64,000 nt of DNA, taken from NCBI RefSeq assembly GCF_006125015.1, contig NZ_SZZN01000001.1:1426001-1490000 (forward strand), given 5' to 3'. The stretch's first letter is position 1. Each line of letters opens with the position of its first letter. The notes beneath the pieces are model-generated. The model made no database searches and was not told the DNA's origin. It worked only from the letters and a program-made list of their open reading frames with translations. Below are positions 1 to 10,449 of the stretch, piece by piece. The position numbers were made by a program, and so were the translations under genes. This stretch comes from Roseovarius arcticus. Lineage in GTDB: Bacteria > Pseudomonadota > Alphaproteobacteria > Rhodobacterales > Rhodobacteraceae.

Positions 1-1
1 G

Positions 2-445
2 AACGCGGTTCTGCTGGGCGGCGTGAACTTCATGCTGCACAGTTGTGGTTGGCTGGAGGGCGGGCTTGTCTCCAGCTTTGAGAAATTTGTGATCGACGCC
101 GACCAGCTGGGTGTGCTGCATCATCTGGCGCGCGGCGTGGAGCATGACGAAAACGGCCAAGCCATGGACGCCATCCGCGAGGTCGGCCCGGGCGGGCATT
201 ACCTTGGTTGCGCCCACACACAAGCCAATTTCAAGACCGCGTTCTGGCGCACCGAACTGCTGGATTACAAGCCGTTCGAGACGTGGGACGAGGAGGGCGC
301 GCGCGATACGATGACGCTGGCCAATCTTCGAATGCACCGGATGCTGGACACCTACCAGCGCCCCGCTCTGGATCAGGGCATCACAGAGGCGCTGGACGAG
401 TATATCGCGAAAAAGAAGGCGTCGATGCCCGACGCCTTCATGTAA
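2..445 (+). CDS. Trimethylamine methyltransferase (MttB) family protein, C-terminal part
   Basis: The gene enters from outside the window; only about 147 C-terminal residues are visible and the reading frame is open from base 2. The run GGHYLGCAHTQANF, followed by an ETWDEEGARD segment and a C-terminal helix ending in DEYIAKKK, is typical of the MttB superfamily. Members without pyrrolysine demethylate glycine betaine or other quaternary amines and pass the methyl group to a corrinoid protein. Whether the active-site residue is pyrrolysine cannot be seen because that part is missing. The gene ends at a strong hairpin shared with the convergent DUF6477 gene. The family assignment is fairly sure; the substrate is unknown. 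Confidence 0.8.
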   Translation, partial: NAVLLGGVNFMLHSCGWLEGGLVSSFEKFVIDADQLGVLHHLARGVEHDENGQAMDAIREVGPGGHYLGCAHTQANFKTAFWRTELLDYKPFETWDEEGARDTMTLANLRMHRMLDTYQRPALDQGITEALDEYIAKKKASMPDAFM

Positions 446-456
446 ATACCCAAGAC

Positions 457-488
457 CCCACGCGGCCCTTATTTCTAGGCCGCGTGGG
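457..488. terminator. Perfect 11-bp stem hairpin between convergent genes
   Basis: CCCACGCGGCC (457-467) pairs perfectly with GGCCGCGTGGG (478-488) around a 10-base loop. It lies just after the MttB-family stop codon and overlaps the last codons of the convergent DUF6477 gene. There is no clear T-run on either side, so it may be a bidirectional terminator or an mRNA 3'-end stabiliser. Confidence 0.5.
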
Positions 489-765
489 CCATGCGCAGGA
501 TCTGCGCCTCGCCCATCATGGCGATCAGAATATCAACGTGCTTTGCTGCAGAATATCGCGTGCGATCACTGTGACGCTGCTGGTTCAGCGTATCTTCCAT
601 TTCTGCCAAACGGGCCAGCGCGGCGGCGCTGCGCGGTAGCGCGCCGTATCCTAAATGGCGGCGCAGATGCGCGTCGCGCCTGTATTCGGCGGCGCCAATG
701 CGCGCGGCACGGATCAAAAGGCGCGGACGGCGCAGGCTATCGAGGGCTTTGAGGATTTCAGGCAT
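475..765 (-). CDS. DUF6477 family small protein
   Basis: A 96-residue protein starting MPEILKALDSLRRPRLLIRA. The RRPRLLIRAARIGAAEYRR segment and the later HVDILIAMMGEAQ segment are what I recall of the DUF6477 family of Rhodobacterales. It is Arg/Ala-rich and probably helical, with no signal peptide or membrane segment. It is divergent from the DUF6456 gene, with about 260 bases between their starts; those bases presumably hold both promoters. The function of the family is not known. Confidence 0.75.
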   Translation of the reverse strand: MPEILKALDSLRRPRLLIRAARIGAAEYRRDAHLRRHLGYGALPRSAAALARLAEMEDTLNQQRHSDRTRYSAAKHVDILIAMMGEAQILRMAHAA

Positions 766-1027
766 CTTTGGTCTCCAATCTGAATTGCGACCTTTTCATG
801 GCACAACTATGGCGGGTGTTGCGCAAAGCGGCGATCCATCGCTCGCACCTGTTTCTCTTTGTTTACACCTTGGAAACCATTGTTGCCAAACCGTTTACAA
901 TTAACGAACCGGTAACTTTTTCTCGCATAGGTTGCATGCCAAAGACGTGGATAAGTCTGTGGATAAGCAGCGGCGAAGGGGCAACGACCCCAAATGGGAA
1001 CGCCGCGAAAAGGCTAAAAGAAGGGTA

Positions 1028-2134
1028 ATGATGTTGAACTGGGGAACAGACAGCGGCGGTGCGCCTAGCGTGCCGTCATGGGTGCCGCAAGGGGCGATGC
1101 TATACCTCGCCCATACCGAGCAAGGATCGTCGATCCGTGCCCTTGCGCGACAAAATGGCTGTCACGCCTCGACGGTTCTGCGCCGTATTCGCAACATCGA
1201 AACCCGCCGCGACGATCCTATGGTGGACGAGGCGCTACGCCGCCTTGGCTGCCGAATTGCACCGCGAGAAGAGGCCGGCTCCCATCCTCAGGAGACTGCC
1301 GTGAATACCCAGACAAAAGAAATGCCAGCAGACGTGGCCGAAGTGACCGAAGCCCAACTGACGCGCGAGGCGGGCCGTATTCTGCGCCGCCTGTCCGAGG
1401 CGGGGGCAGTGCTGGCCGTCGCGGCGCAGATGGACAAGGCTGTTGTGGTGCGCGGCGATGGTGGGGGCGATCCGACGCGTACCGCTGTGGTTGACCGGGC
1501 AGTGGCCGAGGCGATGGCGCTTAAGGGCTGGATTGCTTGCGACGCGCCAGGACGCCTCGCGCGGTACCATATCACGAAGGCTGGCCGCACGGCACTGGGC
1601 GGTATGTTGGCCAAGGCAGAAAACTCCGCGTCAGGATTCGCCGATGCGCAGGCGCCGTTCAGCATGAAGGAGGGGGCAAGTGAGGCGCCCGGCCGCGTCC
1701 GGTACAGCGCATGCGACAGTCCTCTGGCCTCGCTGGCCCGGCGGCGCGACCGCGACGGTACCCGCTTTGTCCCCGATGATCTGGTGCGCGCAGGCGAGCG
1801 CCTCCGAGAGGATTTCGAGCTGTCTCAGATGGGCCCGCGTGTGACGCAGGACTGGAGCCGATTTTTGACCGCACCCGGCGGCGGTGGCGGCGCCGGCGGC
1901 CATGCCCGCGGCTTTGAGGCTGCCCGTCGCCGAGTTGAGGGTGCGTTGCATGATCTGGGTCCCGGCCTGGGTGATATAGCGCTGCGCTGCTGCTGCCATC
2001 TAGAAGGATTGGAGAAGGCCGAAAAACGCATGGGCTGGTCTGCACGCTCGGGCAAGATCGTGCTGCGCATCGCGCTGCAGCGGCTGAAACGGCACTATGA
2101 CGAGTTGGGCGAAGCGGGCGGAATGATCGGTTAA
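1028..2134 (+). CDS. DUF6456 domain protein with N-terminal helix-turn-helix
   Basis: A 368-residue protein when started at ATG 1028, which has AGAAGGG just upstream; ATG 1031 is equally possible, and a more upstream TTG at 932 is less likely. The N-terminus (about residues 15-75) reads SIRALARQNGCHASTVLRRI, a recognition helix-turn-helix, followed by a linker and a C-terminal part (about 240-365) containing an SPLASLARRRDRDG motif and long helices that match the DUF6456 family. It is probably a DNA-binding regulator of unknown target. It is conserved beside the DUF6477 gene in Rhodobacterales, as far as I recall. It ends 6 bases before the convergent VIT-family gene. Confidence 0.75.
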   Translation: MMLNWGTDSGGAPSVPSWVPQGAMLYLAHTEQGSSIRALARQNGCHASTVLRRIRNIETRRDDPMVDEALRRLGCRIAPREEAGSHPQETAVNTQTKEMPADVAEVTEAQLTREAGRILRRLSEAGAVLAVAAQMDKAVVVRGDGGGDPTRTAVVDRAVAEAMALKGWIACDAPGRLARYHITKAGRTALGGMLAKAENSASGFADAQAPFSMKEGASEAPGRVRYSACDSPLASLARRRDRDGTRFVPDDLVRAGERLREDFELSQMGPRVTQDWSRFLTAPGGGGGAGGHARGFEAARRRVEGALHDLGPGLGDIALRCCCHLEGLEKAEKRMGWSARSGKIVLRIALQRLKRHYDELGEAGGMIG

Positions 2135-2140
2135 CGCCCG

Positions 2141-2866
2141 TCAGCCCCCGACAACGACGCCCACAGTATAGGCGACCACAGCGCAGACGGTGCCGACCAG
2201 CACCGTCTCGCTCACCGTGCGTGTTAGCCGCTCGCCAGTGGCGCTCCAGCGTAGAAGGCCAAGAGCGACCAGCGCCGCCCCAGTCGCACCCACCGACAGC
2301 CAGAATGTCTGTGGTTCGGGTTCAAGCAAAAAATAAGGAATTAACGGCACAGCGCCGAAAATCACGAAAGATACAAAGGTCATAAACCCCGAAAGGGCCG
2401 GGTTTTCCTGATCCGGGTCCAGCATTCCGAACTCGTATGTCATCATCAGATCACCGGTGATCTGAGGATGGCGCATCAAAAGATCGGCGAGGCTGCCGGC
2501 GTCGCCTTCTGGCACGCCGCGCTGGTGAAGGATCTGGACCAACTCGCCCCGCTCATGCGCGGGGTTCTGGGTAATTTCGATCATCTCGCTGGCGCGGCGG
2601 TTACGGTAAAGATCATGCTGCGAGCGCATCGAAAGGAATTCGCCCAACCCCATGCTGACCGCGTCGGCGAGAAGGTTGGCGATGCCAAAAACGAGTACGG
2701 CGATCCCGCCGATTTGTGCGACGCCGTCGGCCTGCGCCCCGGCAAAGCCTGCGACAATCGCAAAGGTGGTGACGATACCGTCATTGCCGCCATAGACGAT
2801 CTGTTTCAGAAACTCTTGGGTGCGTCCAAGGGCATGTGCCTCGCGCCGGTGCGTTCCCCAGTCCAT
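2141..2866 (-). CDS. VIT1/CCC1-family iron/manganese transporter
   Basis: A 241-residue membrane protein. The N-terminal helix contains the family signature QIVYGGNDGIVTTFAIVAGF, followed by a second segment with GIANLLADAVSMGLGEFLS. A hydrophilic middle domain (about residues 90-150, rich in E, H and Q) corresponds to the metal-binding loop, and three more hydrophobic helices follow. Relatives move Fe2+ or Mn2+ out of the cytoplasm. The neighbour katG/oxyR pair suggests a shared link to oxidative stress, but this is only positional. There is no obvious operon partner on the same strand. Confidence 0.88.
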   Translation of the reverse strand: MDWGTHRREAHALGRTQEFLKQIVYGGNDGIVTTFAIVAGFAGAQADGVAQIGGIAVLVFGIANLLADAVSMGLGEFLSMRSQHDLYRNRRASEMIEITQNPAHERGELVQILHQRGVPEGDAGSLADLLMRHPQITGDLMMTYEFGMLDPDQENPALSGFMTFVSFVIFGAVPLIPYFLLEPEPQTFWLSVGATGAALVALGLLRWSATGERLTRTVSETVLVGTVCAVVAYTVGVVVGG

Positions 2867-2954
2867 TGCTGCCCCTTTTTACTGCATACAGTTTAGAAGA
2901 CGGCGCGAGGCAGGTCCACAAACGATGAACCCTGCCGCACAAAGCGGCGCGCAG

Positions 2955-2983
2955 AAAAAAGAGCGGGCCGCCAAGCCCGCTCT
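2955..2983 (-). terminator. Rho-independent terminator of katG
   Basis: Read on the minus strand, GAGCGGGC (2982-2975) pairs with GCCCGCTC (2968-2961) around a 6-base loop and is followed by TTTTTT (2960-2955). It lies 25-50 bases beyond the katG stop codon. This is a textbook intrinsic terminator. Confidence 0.9.
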
Positions 2984-3007
2984 CGTTTGTTTCTTGTTAC
3001 CCAAAGA

Positions 3008-6262
<3,255 letters not shown>

Positions 6263-6419
6263 GCTTCGCCTTACCCGCGGCGGCCGGGCGCACGCCGCGT
6301 GACTTAGCCCTCTGATAAATCGTCGCAATCGTCACAGGGCCGCGCCGCAATACTGGCAACTCTCCCGTTCCGCCCCTATAGTTACACCAACCTACCACAC
6401 CATTCGCGGGGACCAATTC

Positions 6420-7367
6420 GTGCGTGATCTGAAAATTCCGAGCCAGCGCCATCCCGAAAAGGCGCGCCGCCCCGACAACGTACAGCCGAAAAAGCCTGAC
6501 TGGATCCGCGTCAAAGCGCCCGGTGGCGAGGGCTACGCCAAGACCGCCCGCATCATGCGCGAGCATAAGTTAACGACAGTCTGCGAAGAGGCGGGCTGCC
6601 CGAATGTGGGCGAATGCTGGTCCCAAGGTCACGCGACCATGATGATCATGGGCGAGGTTTGCACCCGCGCGTGCACCTTTTGCAACATAGCCACCGGCAA
6701 GCCGCCCGAAGATCTGGACGCGTTTGAGCCGGGCCGCGTCGCCGATGCCGTGCAAAAGCTGGGGCTGAACCATGTCGTCGTCACCTCGGTTGATCGCGAC
6801 GATGTGGCCGATGGCGGGGCCGAGCATTTCGCCCAGACAATCCGCGCTATCCGCCATCGCAGCCCCGACACCACAATCGAGATTCTAACGCCCGATTTCC
6901 TGAACTGCGACCCTGCGGTTCTAAAACTGGTCGTCGACGCCAAGCCGGACGTGTTTAACCACAATCTAGAGACTGTGCCGGGCCTCTACCCGTCCGTCCG
7001 CCCCGGCGCCCGCTATTTCCACTCCCTTCGCCTACTTCAGCGCGTAAAGGAAATGGACCCCAGTATTTTCACCAAATCCGGCATCATGGTCGGATTGGGA
7101 GAGGAGCGCGCAGCCGTCCATCAGGTCATGGATGACATGCGCGCCGCCGACATTGATTTTCTGACCATCGGGCAATATCTGCAACCCACGCCCAAGCATC
7201 ACGTTTTGGATCGTTTCGTGACGCCCGAGGAGTTTGCAGCCTACGAAAAGGCAGCGTTCGGCAAGGGTTTCCTGATGGTGTCTGCCACGCCGCTCACCCG
7301 CTCGTCCTATCACGCGGGGGATGATTTCGCGCGTCTGCGCGAGGCCCGGATGAAGAAGCTGGCCTGA
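6420..7367 (+). CDS. lipA: Lipoyl synthase LipA
   Basis: A 315-residue radical SAM enzyme that inserts two sulfurs into the octanoyl chain on lipoyl domains of 2-oxoacid dehydrogenases and the glycine cleavage H protein. The auxiliary cluster ligands are Cys55, Cys60 and Cys66 ([12 protein letters not shown]) and the radical SAM cluster is Cys81-x3-Cys85-x2-Cys88 (CTRACTFC). The RSSYHAGD near the C-terminus carries the conserved serine ligand. The start is a GTG with GGGGA eight bases upstream. It stands alone and ends two bases before the convergent class III PLP gene. Confidence 0.97.
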   Translation: MRDLKIPSQRHPEKARRPDNVQPKKPDWIRVKAPGGEGYAKTARIMREHKLTTVCEEAGCPNVGECWSQGHATMMIMGEVCTRACTFCNIATGKPPEDLDAFEPGRVADAVQKLGLNHVVVTSVDRDDVADGGAEHFAQTIRAIRHRSPDTTIEILTPDFLNCDPAVLKLVVDAKPDVFNHNLETVPGLYPSVRPGARYFHSLRLLQRVKEMDPSIFTKSGIMVGLGEERAAVHQVMDDMRAADIDFLTIGQYLQPTPKHHVLDRFVTPEEFAAYEKAAFGKGFLMVSATPLTRSSYHAGDDFARLREARMKKLA

Positions 7368-7369
7368 GA

Positions 7370-8650
7370 TCACAGACGGGCCAGCGCGCGGTCTATCGCG
7401 GCGATGGCTATGTCCACCTGCGCGGGCCCGAATGTCAGTGGCGGTCGCAGTTTCAGCGTCTGGCCCAGTGCGCCGGATGTGCCGGTGATGACGCCCTCAC
7501 TAGCAATTAAATTGCCCAGTCGCGCCATTTCCGCACGGCAGAACGGCGCGCGGGTATCTGCATCTGAAATCATATCCAGCCCATAGAACAGTCCAGCACC
7601 TTGAACCGCGCCGATAACCGGATGTCGTGCTTGCAAACCCTCTAACGCTTCGCGGAAATAGCTGCCGGTGCGCGCGGCATTGGCCAGCAACCCTTCATCT
7701 TCGATCACGTCGATCACTGCGTTCGCCACGGCGGCTGATACCGGATTGCCGCCAAACGTGTTGAAATAGAACGATTTATCGGCCAGCGCTTGCGCCACGT
7801 CCCTTCGCGCAAACGTCGCGGCGACGGGGTGGCCCGCACCCATCGGCTTGCCGCAGGTGACGATGTCGGGCGTGACGCCGTAATCCTCGAACCCCCACCA
7901 ATGCGCGCCCATCCGGCAATAGCCGGCCTGCACCTCGTCGCAGATCACGAGCCCGCCGCGATTGCGCACTTCTTGGCACAGCGCGGCCACATATCCTGTC
8001 GGGGCCACCAGCGGGCCGTTCGCGTCCCAACTGGCATCCAGCAGCAAGCACGCCAGATGCTGGCCGCGCGCCTCAAGCGCGTCCATGGCTTGCACCGCGA
8101 GCGCCAGATATTTCGCAGCTGCTGCCGGATCATCGCCTCGGTACGGGCCTCGAAACAGATTGGGCGGCTCCAGCACGCATAGCCAATCCGGGCGCTCATC
8201 GGCAGGATATTCGGACGGCGACGCCGCTAGCGTCAGCGCGGTATTGCCGTGATAGGAGTGGTCGAAAACCGCCACGCCGCGTGCCCCGGTAAATCTGCGC
8301 GCCATTTGCAACGCCAGATCATTCGCCTCGGACCCGGTGCAGGCAAAGGCGGCAACCTCAATGCTACTTGGCAGCTTGGCCAGCAGCCGCTCGGCCAGCC
8401 TCACGACGCCTTCGTGCAGATAGCGGGTATGGGTGTTCAGCACCTGCGCCTGCGCTGCCAGCGCAGCGGTTACATGCGGGTGGCAATGCCCCACCGACGG
8501 CACGTTGTTGTAGCAATCTAAGTACCGCGTGCCGCCCGCATCCCACATCCATACGCCATCCCCGCGCACCATATGCAGCGGCTCCTCAAAAGCATGATAG
8601 TAGGAGGGTGCGAGGACGGCGGCGCGCCGGCGCATCAAACTATCGGTCAC
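7370..8650 (-). CDS. Class III PLP enzyme of the phospho-lyase-like subgroup
   Basis: A 426-residue fold-type I PLP enzyme usually called a class III aminotransferase. Several stretches resemble the ethanolamine-phosphate/phosphohydroxylysine phospho-lyases (AGXT2L1/AGXT2L2): NNVPSVGHCHPHVT, LNTHTRYLHEGVV, FDHSYHGNT, and the PLP-lysine motif CGKPMGAGHPVAA. Such enzymes eliminate phosphate and ammonia from a phosphorylated amino alcohol. GTG 8650 is chosen because GGGGG lies six bases upstream; ATG 8635 or GTG 8656 are alternatives. It overlaps the end of the upstream TetR-kinase fusion by 11 bases, so the two are probably translationally coupled. That kinase belongs to the family that makes phospho-lyase substrates. 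Whether it acts as a lyase or a transaminase is inference from these motifs. Confidence 0.8.
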   Translation of the reverse strand: MTDSLMRRRAAVLAPSYYHAFEEPLHMVRGDGVWMWDAGGTRYLDCYNNVPSVGHCHPHVTAALAAQAQVLNTHTRYLHEGVVRLAERLLAKLPSSIEVAAFACTGSEANDLALQMARRFTGARGVAVFDHSYHGNTALTLAASPSEYPADERPDWLCVLEPPNLFRGPYRGDDPAAAAKYLALAVQAMDALEARGQHLACLLLDASWDANGPLVAPTGYVAALCQEVRNRGGLVICDEVQAGYCRMGAHWWGFEDYGVTPDIVTCGKPMGAGHPVAATFARRDVAQALADKSFYFNTFGGNPVSAAVANAVIDVIEDEGLLANAARTGSYFREALEGLQARHPVIGAVQGAGLFYGLDMISDADTRAPFCRAEMARLGNLIASEGVITGTSGALGQTLKLRPPLTFGPAQVDIAIAAIDRALARL

Positions 8651-10322
8651 TTTCACCCCCTGCACAGGCGGCATGGATCGCGGCTGTCACCTCGGCGCCG
8701 TTCAGTGCGGCGAGCACAGTCAGGCGCTCTATCAGTCCCGCGCGTATCTCGCGCAAGGCATCCGTGCGAGGACCGCAAACCGACAGCTTTGCGTCCAGAA
8801 GCAGCACCGAAAGCGCCTGCCGCGAAATCATCGCGTCAAAAATCAGGTCTAGCTCGTCTATGGTGAACGGGCAGGCGGTGTGATAGCCGGCCACGGCGGC
8901 GGCGGCCATAGCCGAAGGGTCGCGCGCATCTTCGGCAAAGCCGAGAGCAAGGATCGCCGCATCACAAAGCAGCGGCGCGCGCGCCATGTCGCCAAAGTCG
9001 ATCAGGCCGCAGACGCTGCGGGCGTCCGGCGTACTGCGCAACAGGTTCTCCAGATGCGCGTCGCCGTGAATTAGCTGCCATCGCTGCGTGTTTAGGCGGT
9101 ATCGCAGGCGCTCATAAGATGGCCGAAGATCGGCCTCAAAGCTGCGAATGTCCTTTTGGCCCATCCCCCAGAACGCTGGATTCGCCAGCAGTCCATTTTC
9201 GATACCCCATTCATTGAAGGCAGGCGGCGGCGCGCCCTCTAGCTTGGCCAGTGCCTGCGCCGTGCAGCCCAGCAGGATACCGGCATCATGCGCCAACTCA
9301 GGTGCCGGCGGCGCACCATCCGCGACGGGCTGGCCGGGCGCATAGTCCAGCACGCGTAGCTCGCAAATTCCGTCGCCAAAGGCGACTTTCTGGACGATCA
9401 GCGCGCCATCCTTGGCCGCATAGGCGCCGGGCAAGCCGCAATCCGGCATGTGCTGGGCCAGATGTTCCAAGGCGCGCATTTGGAACGCCGCCGCGCCGGG
9501 CGCATCCCTCTTGCGCGTGACCTTGACCACGAATTTCTGACCGTTCTCGCAATCAAGGCGCAGAGTTTGTTCGCCCTCGCCATCCAAGGCGAGCAGATCG
9601 CCGCGCAGTCCGTATTCTTGCACCAGAAGCGGGGCAATGATTTCTCGGCCCAAACTCGGCGGATTAAATTGCACGGCTAGACGCGCGCGCAATTCATCGA
9701 TGCCGTCTAGCCCCTCGACACCCGGAAAATGACCCGGAAAGAGACCATTCAAAAAGCGATAAATCACGCGTTCTGCGCGAGGCGCGTCATAGCCATCAGG
9801 ATGCAGCATGAAATCGGTCCATATCCCATCCAGCAGCGCAATAGTGCCGCGCATCGCATCCTTCGCTAGCGCGCTATCACCATCGGCCAATTCCGAAAAG
9901 GCCCGCGTCAGCACCTTTTCCAGACGCCCGCCGCGCGTGTCGCTATGGGCGGCGATGGCGGGAACGGTGCGCGCGGCGCCGCGCAACTCGTACCAGATGC
10001 CGACGGTGCGCGAATTCATCACCGCCTTTGAGAGATCGCAAGCGACAACTGCTCGTATCTGCGATGTTGGTTCAGGCGCCGCAGCGCCCAAATGCGTGTC
10101 CAATTGCGTGTAATATCCATCGCTGGCATGCTTCGCGGCCGCTGCGATCAGGGCGTCCTTGCCTTGGAAATGCAGGTGGATCATGCCGCGCGACAGGCCT
10201 GCGCGCGCGATGATCTCGCTGACCGAGGCCGCAGCGTACCCGCGTTCAGCAATCGCCTCCAACGCGGCGTCGATCAGGCGCCGGTGATTGGAAATCTTGC
10301 GCGGGCTTTCTGCGGTTTTCAT
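8640..10322 (-). CDS. TetR-type DNA-binding domain fused to an APH-family small-molecule kinase
   Basis: One uninterrupted frame of 560 residues from ATG 10322; the open frame continues 24 codons upstream without support. Residues about 8-55 form a TetR helix-turn-helix (YAAASVSEIIARAGLSRGM) and residues to about 210 look like a BetI-type ligand domain. Residues about 235-545 are an aminoglycoside-phosphotransferase-like kinase, with catalytic loop LIHGDAHLENLL and metal-binding LIDFGDMARAP. This kinase is closest in my recall to hydroxylysine kinase (AGPHD1). It overlaps the phospho-lyase-like gene, which suggests a kinase/lyase pair. A repressor and a kinase in one chain are unusual; the kinase part may phosphorylate the inducer or act as sensor. 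Both domains are sure; the joint role is inference. Confidence 0.85.
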   Translation of the reverse strand: MKTAESPRKISNHRRLIDAALEAIAERGYAAASVSEIIARAGLSRGMIHLHFQGKDALIAAAAKHASDGYYTQLDTHLGAAAPEPTSQIRAVVACDLSKAVMNSRTVGIWYELRGAARTVPAIAAHSDTRGGRLEKVLTRAFSELADGDSALAKDAMRGTIALLDGIWTDFMLHPDGYDAPRAERVIYRFLNGLFPGHFPGVEGLDGIDELRARLAVQFNPPSLGREIIAPLLVQEYGLRGDLLALDGEGEQTLRLDCENGQKFVVKVTRKRDAPGAAAFQMRALEHLAQHMPDCGLPGAYAAKDGALIVQKVAFGDGICELRVLDYAPGQPVADGAPPAPELAHDAGILLGCTAQALAKLEGAPPPAFNEWGIENGLLANPAFWGMGQKDIRSFEADLRPSYERLRYRLNTQRWQLIHGDAHLENLLRSTPDARSVCGLIDFGDMARAPLLCDAAILALGFAEDARDPSAMAAAAVAGYHTACPFTIDELDLIFDAMISRQALSVLLLDAKLSVCGPRTDALREIRAGLIERLTVLAALNGAEVTAAIHAACAGGESDR

Positions 10323-10367
10323 GATGAATAGCGGCGCCTCCATTAACGGTCTCAATGGTGAGAAGAG

Positions 10368-10412
10368 TTGACAGGAGCGGCGCGGACAAGTCAATTATGG
10401 ACAATCGTTCAT
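10368..10412 (+). promoter_or_regulatory. Predicted promoter and TetR-type operator before the demethylase operon
   Basis: TTGACA at 10368-10373 is a consensus -35 box; an AT-rich CAATTA lies about 18 bases further on as a weak -10. ATGGACAATCGTTCAT at 10397-10412 is an inverted repeat (ATGGAC / GTTCAT, one mismatch) placed near the expected transcription start. The N-terminal TetR domain of the fusion gene starting at 10322 is the obvious candidate to bind it. It differs from the TGAGCGCTCA operators further right. Confidence 0.45.
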
Positions 10413-10449
10413 TTTAGCCAGCCTCAGCTAGACGCAAGGAACCATCGCC

